This document shows, in pieces, positions 57,933-64,000 of a stretch of 64,000 nucleotides of DNA. Source of the DNA: Sipunculus nudus (taxonomy: Eukaryota > Annelida > Sipuncula > Golfingiida > Sipunculidae); the NCBI GenBank assembly GCA_026874595.1, contig CM049307.1, positions 95,888,330 to 95,952,329 of the forward strand, written 5' to 3'. The notes under the pieces are model-generated. The model worked only from the letters and a program-made list of their open reading frames with translations, ran no database searches and was not told the origin of the DNA. A program made the translations under genes and the position numbers. Each line of letters opens with the position of its first letter. Positions within the stretch are counted from its first letter, which is position 1.

Positions 57933-60900
57933 TTTTTAGCTCAGCTGACTATAAGTCATCTGAGCTATAGTCATGGTCCATTGTCCGTCGTCCGTCCGTC
58001 TGTCTGTCCGTCCGTCCGTCCGTCCGTCCGTCTGGATGTCCGTCCGTAAGACTGGCACGTTTCGACACCGTTGGACCTACGAATCTGAATTTCGGCATAC
58101 AGTTAGATGTCCCCATAATCTCCTACCATGCCAAAAATTGGGTCAATAGGACTTCGTTCCTTTGAGATATTAAGGAAAAACCTCAATTTTTTATTAGAAA
58201 TCTATTTTCACACTTCAGGACTGCCTAATATCAAAACCACTCATCTGGTTTTCTTCATATTTACCATAAATATTTCTCTATATAGTTCCTATGTACATGC
58301 CAGATATTAAGTCAGTATTATATAATTTAAAAAAGTTATGGGCCCAAACATAATGGACTTTGTAAAAAAATCAGGAAGATATTTGGTCACTTAAGACCAA
58401 AAGTGTTAAAGGTAGGGACTTTTTTCCAGTAATACAACTTTAATTAATCAAAATTTAATTGTATACCAATAATTAGATCAAAATTTGTTAAATTTTTTTA
58501 AATATTGGCAAAAATATAAAATTGGTACCTTAAATTTTGCCCAACTTTGGCCATGGCACGTTTTTTTCCTGTAAGTACTGTGGATTTAATTTTCACACCA
58601 TGTATACATAAGGATTTAATCTGTTAAAATCTGAAATTTGAAAATAAAAGCTGCAAAATTAGGCTAGTTATTGAATTTTTTTGGAGGCTCTTGTTGTATT
58701 CCCTTACATTGTCAAGCAGTCCACTTTGATGACCGTAGGTCGTTCAGTGCACATCTCTATGCTCCCCAGGTTGTTGACATATTTTTAGATGTCCCAAAAA
58801 TCTCCTACCATACCAAAAATTGGGTCATTAGGACTTTGTTCCTTCGAGATATTAAGGAAAAAAAAACTCTGTTTTCCATAAAAAAAGCCATTGTTACACT
58901 TTTTTTTTAAAAATCAGGAAATATATTTACTCACCTAACATGAGAATTGCTGAACCTAGAGACTTTTTTTCAGGAATATAACTTTATTTAATCAAGATTC
59001 AATTGTTTACCCAAAATTAGATCTGAATTTTGCAAATTTTTCAAGTTATTAGCATAAATAAAAAATCAATACCTTAAATTTTGTCCAACTTTGGCACTGT
59101 TGATTTAATTTTCCCAGCATATATGCATAAGGATTTAATCTTTTAAAATCTGAACTTTCAAAAGAAATTGATTGGAATGAATAGCTTTTATTCATGTTTT
59201 CATACACCATGTCAAGTGTTGTTTACATCTAGCCCACCTAGTAGTACAGCCTTCACTTGCATTATGTAACCGACCCTAGGCAGCTTACCTTGGCCCAGCT
59301 TGGCCACTACTAGCAGGCTTCCCCTCTGCCCTGCACTCACACCCCCCCAGCTGGTGCATAAACTAGATGAATGTTATAGTTTTTCTGTATTTTATTTTAT
59401 TCTTAGACATGCTACATTTTAGAGTTTGTATTGAACCACCAGGGTAACAATGATTAAAGTGTACATTTAATTGTGTCCACAAAGTGGTGTATTGCTGTGA
59501 AAGTGTGGATGTTCATGAGATAAGTAATTCCTTACTTCAGAAGAGTAAAAACTTCACCAGGTGTGAAATTGACTATAATTTCCAGTAATAAATTAAAACT
59601 GGGATAGTTATTAGCACAATGATATTGTTTGTCCCTCATTCAACCAAAAGTGTGTATACTTTATTTGAAAAGATGTTTTATTTTATCAAATTTACTTTTA
59701 TTTTATTTTGGTGAATAAAATTAAGCATGTCCTGAAAACTCCAATGTGCAAAACTTTTTAATAGTGATTCAAGTAATATTCTTGTGGATGCCATGTTGTG
59801 GCATTATTTTCTTTTAAAATCAGTTTAAACATTTATGATTTAAAAATAATAAATATATATGTGTATGCATAATATGACCCAATGTTTTTACTCTGTATAT
59901 ATAATGATTGCAACTTTAGCAACAATTCTAATATTTTAACTTATATTTTCAGGTTTTTTAATTAAAAATTTATAAACCTGTAAATAAAAAAATGATTCAG
60001 ATAAAAACTTCTTAATGGAAAAAGTGGATCTGCTTAAAAAAATAGGATTATATATAAACTTATATGCATTATTCTCTTGAAAGTGAAATAAAGGTATTAG
60101 TCCATTCTGTCCACTGCCTGTCCATCTGTTAATATTCGTATGCAACATAGTATCTCAAAACTTTTACTGTTTTTCTTCATGACAGTCTTGTCAGAGTATT
60201 AGTTTGCAATCATATATTTAGAACTTTACTATAACCAAGTAGGAGGGCCCCTTTCCTCTTAGCTTTTCATATTCTTATATAAATGAAAAACATTACAATA
60301 GAATATTTCTACATCCACCTTCGTGCTGCCCTCACTTTTCCATTCTCCGAACCCCATCCCAAAGTCAGCCTCAGTAAGCAAGAACAAGATGAATCAGATA
60401 TATTCATACTTTAATATTTTGTATAACTATTCGTCCATAGGTACCTATGTACATGCCAGAAATTTTGTCAATATTGTGTAATATGTAGACATAGTGGGCA
60501 TCACAATAATGTACCTTGTCAAGACTAAAGAGATATTGTGTCATACAGTTACATATTCATTAATCACTTCATCAGCATAGTTAATCATAACATCATATCT
60601 GTCAAATTGAACGCTTGCAGACTACCATACATTTTAGATTCTTCAACAAATAGCCTTATCATCATTCTACTACTGAGCACTTATTACTGCTGTCATTGCA
60701 TTCATATTTGCTCAAATATATCACAATTTTCAACCCCTCCTAAATAAATAAAAAAATGAACCACTTTATTTGACTCTATTAATCCATCAGTCAGGTAATT
60801 TCATTTATCATTTACTCACATATTACATTACATTCCTTTATAATAGCCCAACATGTACATGATATTCATAAGCTTTATCGACTCGATATAGTACCACAGT

Positions 60901-60965
60901 GGAGAAACATTTATAGTCCAATCACGATCAGCTGAGCGCCGTGACCCATGGGTCCCTTGTTTTTA
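57933..60965 (+). mobile_element. ~3 kb dispersed element of the AGCTCAGCTGA/CCGT type
   Basis: Opens with TTTTTAGCTCAGCTGACTAT whose inner part forms a hairpin with AGTCATCTGAGCT, then CATGGTCCATTGTCCGTCG and a CCGT run to about 58050. It ends with ATCAGCTGAGCGCCGTGACC and CATGGGTCCCTTGTTTTT. GCTCAGCTGA at the start is the inverse of TCAGCTGAGC at the end. I recall this end structure (AGCTCA-CTGA ... GTGAGCG-C--GGGCCC-TTGT) as a common bivalve repeat. A ~660 bp internal module occurs twice: ATCTCCTACCATGCCAAAAA, TTGGGTCA-TAGGACTT-GTTCCTT, GAGATATTAAGGAAAAA at about 58115 and 58800. No protein frame is preserved, so it appears non-autonomous. Confidence 0.65.
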
Positions 60966-61781
60966 TTAGTTCAACCAAATCTTCTCAGTGTAACGGGGGC
61001 GAATCCTATGTTAAATTTTGAATACTCAAGTTTATATGAAAAATACACGGAAGATCATCATAGTTACATTAAAGCTTATACATTCCTTATAGATAGGATA
61101 AAAGTTTGTGTATTTGGTTCCATTTAATTAACATCATCATGAGAAATGTAAAATTACCTTCGTGATCTCATTAATGTAAACATTTGTAATAAAAGAATGA
61201 CTATTTGCCATTCAACGACATGTAGTTAACTGAAGTTAATTTATTGTTAAATATGACATAAATCTTCTGTTTAAAAGTAAGGTATAATCACTCTTCTCAA
61301 TTCAGAACTCGTCGATGTCTCTTTTGATGGATATAGGAGACGGTGGGGGAGGGCAATGAGGAGGGGTTACTACTTCCGTAGTATGGATTCACTGTATAAA
61401 CATAACATATTTCATCATACAATGTGTATGTTGCTTCGTGCTTAAAAAAATCATGTACAGTTTTATTGTTCTTAGTGCAAAATATCTGTTGTTTGTATTA
61501 ATGAGCTTATGGACATTTCCATATGAGCACTGAAATAAACCCCTGAATTTCCAGGGGCGGATCATATTAAATTACAAGGGGCGGATCTTATTTAATTATC
61601 AGGGTACATTCTTTTAAAATGTTATCGTAAATGTGCATCTAAACAGCGTTTTAAAATTATATATCTAAAAACAAATCTTGAAAACCAACAAACTCTATCC
61701 ATTTGCGTTTACCTCCCCTTTTCAATTATCGAAACACGACATGAACATCTCAATCTGGCTAGCGCTTGTTTATGCTTGGCA
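60966..61781. other. Unassigned AT-rich DNA
   Basis: A small direct repeat has CAGGGGCGGATCATATTAAAT and CAAGGGGCGGATCTTATTTA near 61552 and 61580. Nothing else is apparent. Confidence 0.5.
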
Positions 61782-62293
61782 TTAGTCACACACAGTAAAT
61801 ATTTCTCCATTAATTGAGAGCATGGATTTAAAAGTACCATAACAGTTTAATTTAGGATATACCTCCACATCGCAAGACCAGTTTTGTTCTGCCATATCTA
61901 TAATTCTTTCCTTTATTTTAGCCAAAAATATTTTAATGTCTCCTACTTCTTGATTCATCCACACATACCCAATACCTGCGCTGCATATTTTGCTTCTTAT
62001 ATGAGTAACCTATGTTTGCTCCCATTCATATCTAGATTAAACACCATGTGATATATACGCTTTGGATATCTATTATTACCATAATGTACTAGTTTTGTCC
62101 AGTATTTTACAAATCTTAATAACTGACCGACATACATTGGATGACTTCCAAACTCTCCCAATGTTGCTGCTTTCGGAGCTGAAGAGCTAATATTAAGAAT
62201 GTACTTGCAACATTTATATTGCACCTTTTCAATTATTTCACATCTTTCATAGCCCCACGGTTCTGAACCATATAATAATACTGGTGTATCCAT
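61782..62293 (-). pseudogene. LINE, C-terminal part of minus-strand copy
   Basis: On the minus strand the frame reads PVLLYGSEPWGYERCEIIEK, then VQYKCCKYIL and GEFGSHPMYVGQLLRFVKYW, a well-known C-terminal part of non-LTR reverse transcriptases (LPVLLYGSEVWG--KLDIIEKVH). The next frame (61964-61782) continues with DMAEQNWSCDVEVYPKLNCY (QDW---I--S-KC--Y in relatives), with a frameshift between. It is the downstream part of the element whose endonuclease and fingers lie at 62862-63998. The two are separated by a plus-strand LINE insertion. Confidence 0.8.
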
Positions 62294-62830
62294 TCAATCA
62301 ATTAGATAAAATAGCTGGCTCACTGAAAAACAACTATATACCAATACTTAAAGAACTCCATTGGCTCCCGGTGCGACAGCGCATTGATTTTAAATTGATA
62401 TTAGTATACAAAGCCATAAATGGTGAATCGCCTATTTACATTAGGAACCTCTTAACTTTTTATGTTCCAGTCAGGCAGCTTAGGTCATCTGACCAAGGGA
62501 TTTTAGTGATCCCTAAAGCACGAAGTGAGATGTGTCGTTTGAGAGCTTTCTCAGCTGTGGCACCAAGGTTGTGGAATGAACTTCCGCACTCAATCAGAGC
62601 TTCACCATCTTTAGCTTCTTTTAAAAGAAATCTTAAAACTTTCCTTTTTATATTAGCTTTTGGTAGTTCTTAGAAATTAGGGTTTTCTTTTAGGAATCTT
62701 TGCTTTAGTAGGAATCTACATTTTATGTTTTAGTAAAACTGTGCTTTGTGTCATGTAAAGCGCTTTTGATAACTATTTTGTTGAATTAGCGCTATAAAAA
62801 TTAAATACATTATTATTATATTATTATATT
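62294..62830 (+). mobile_element. 5'-truncated L2-like LINE inserted in another LINE
   Basis: The plus-strand frame (to the stop at 62673) reads ILKELHWLPVRQRIDFKLIL, VYKAINGESPIYIRNLLTFY, LRSSDQGILVIPKAR, FSAVAPRLWNELPHSIRASP and LASFKRNLKTFLF, the C-terminal end of an L2/CR1-type reverse transcriptase. The open frame is intact for about 125 codons. The 3' UTR has inverted AGCGCT words at 62759-62764 and 62788-62793 and ends in a TAT/ATT run (62809-62830), the usual 3' end of L2-like LINEs. The 5' cut is near 62294-62301. No target duplication is obvious. Confidence 0.85.
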
Positions 62831-62861
62831 TCCTATAAAAGTTTTTTTTTAGAGTCACTGC

Positions 62862-63998
62862 TCTTTCAGCCTGCATTGCCTGCGCTATCTTTGTTTAATA
62901 CCATGACAATGTACTTACACCATGCACCCTTGTCGAGTTCCGTTAGCACATTCAAATAATCTGTTAATCCTTCCTCTGTAAGAAGACATGATTTCATTTG
63001 GTTATATATTGACTGAAGTGCCTGTAAGAGTTTCCCTTTTATCCCAGATTTAACTGAAACATACCACAATTAATCATACTGTACACTATCAAAAGCAGTT
63101 GAAAAATCAATAAAAGTGTAATAAAACCTTATCTTCATTTTTGTTAAATATTTCTGCACACACACCATTAAAGAAAATGTATGGTCTACTGTTGAATAAC
63201 CTTTCCTTTAGCCAGCTTGTGCTTCACATAATAATCCAGCTTGATCAACATAATTTTTTATTCTGTTTGCCAATATTTTTGAAAATAGTTTACCCACAGT
63301 ATTAAGTAATGAAATACCTCTATAATTTTATAGGATCTATGGTGGTAGCCTTTTTGTGAATTGGTACAGCAAATGGTTTGCTCTAAGAGGCTGGGGAAAA
63401 ATCCATTTCCTCATACACTATTAAATAATTGTAATATATGAGACGATATGTGACTATATGTATCTTTCAATATATCTACCGTTATCCCGTCAGGCCCTGG
63501 GGCCTTTCCTGTTTTCATTTCATTTATGGCTTTCTGTACTTCTCATGGTGTTATGAGTCCATCAAGCTCTGTATCATTGCTTTGTCCGGATATGTTTCTA
63601 AGGTTTCAATAAATGTGTTGAAAAGTAACGCACGTTCTATTTTTTTCTAATCATCTTGAAATATTTGTTTTATCTTCATCAGTCTGATAAAATTTTACCC
63701 ATATTGTCAGTTTGCATGTGTTCATTCGAAAGCTCTTTCCTTGGTCTTATAATTTAAGTGAACAGCTAAAAGGAAAGTGATCGGAAAGATCATATGATAA
63801 TACACAGGATCCGTCTACCTTAAGAAGTAGACAACTACTGACAATTACATAATCAACTACACTGCTACCAAAAGGAGTTAAACACATCATTAAGTCTCCT
63901 GGTATATCTGGTATATCTGTTATATTTACAGTTCTAGCATTAAAATCACCAAGGAGAATTAAATTAAATTCATCAAATTCTGCTAAAGTATCTGCCAA
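62862..63998 (-). pseudogene. LINE, endonuclease and reverse-transcriptase fingers
   Basis: At 63998-63747 the minus strand encodes NLILLGDFNARTVN, SSVVDYVIVSSCLLLK and YDLSDHFPFSCSL: the GDFN and SDH catalytic words of an APE-type endonuclease. The copy runs off the window end, so its N-terminus is missing. Further on come MKTGKAPGPDGITVDILK (about 63520-63470), AVPIHKKATTIDP, GISLLNTVGKLFSKILANRI, FIDFSTAFDSV (about 63100-63070, carrying the first catalytic Asp of the palm) and GTRQGCM in a shifted phase near 62920. There are stops and at least three frameshifts. The YxDD palm segment is missing before the plus-strand insertion. Confidence 0.88.
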
Positions 63999-64000
63999 TT

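Overview
The window is AT-rich metazoan nuclear DNA, most likely from a bivalve or other mollusc. I reach this from the kind of repeats present: AGGTCA-rich satellites, a long dispersed element that opens with an AGCTCAGCTGA hairpin followed by a CCGT run, tRNA-derived SINE-like copies, LINE relics, short inverted-repeat elements and many long (TA)n tracts. I know these types from molluscan genomes, but no database search was run. There are no operons, rRNA genes, intact tRNA genes, CRISPR arrays or convincing exons of a host gene. The window reads as intergenic or intronic DNA shaped by transposable elements.

Layout. 1-2010 is a satellite block: two copies of a ~325 bp unit, then a 289 bp higher-order repeat carrying nuclear-receptor-like half-sites. 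2011-10565 is mostly unassigned single-copy-looking DNA with (TA)n tracts. 10566-31000 holds scattered dispersed repeats: two inverted-repeat elements (MITE-like), a ~350 bp family (three copies in this half), a ~480 bp family, one solo LTR, a decayed LINE reverse transcriptase and one SINE-like copy. 32211-36412 is dominated by tandem repeats: a 17 bp G/T-rich minisatellite, a reverse-transcriptase tail, a 19 bp minisatellite, and a ~72 bp array split by a GC-rich insertion of about 1 kb. That insertion carries its own TATA-like box and a short reading frame. 37782-38732 is a large (TA)n tract that received a solo LTR. 41265-41960 is a 65 bp two-part minisatellite. 44868-45195 is a third inverted-repeat element. 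48272-49010 is a ~400 bp tandem duplication. 52010-57325 holds a second SINE copy, a third solo LTR and another ~480 bp repeat. 57933-60965 is one long dispersed element. 61782-63998 is a decayed minus-strand LINE interrupted by a plus-strand, 5'-truncated LINE.

How it works together. Nothing here forms a pathway. The recognisable proteins are remnants of mobile-element replication machinery (endonuclease and reverse transcriptase), all broken. The most informative structures are the three related solo LTRs with promoter and polyadenylation signals, the nested LINEs, the satellite with a ~145 bp half-period of AGGTCA clusters, and the GC-rich insertion with its own promoter-like region. I see no evidence strong enough to claim a new biological system. 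The GC-rich insertion is the best candidate for an undescribed mobile element.
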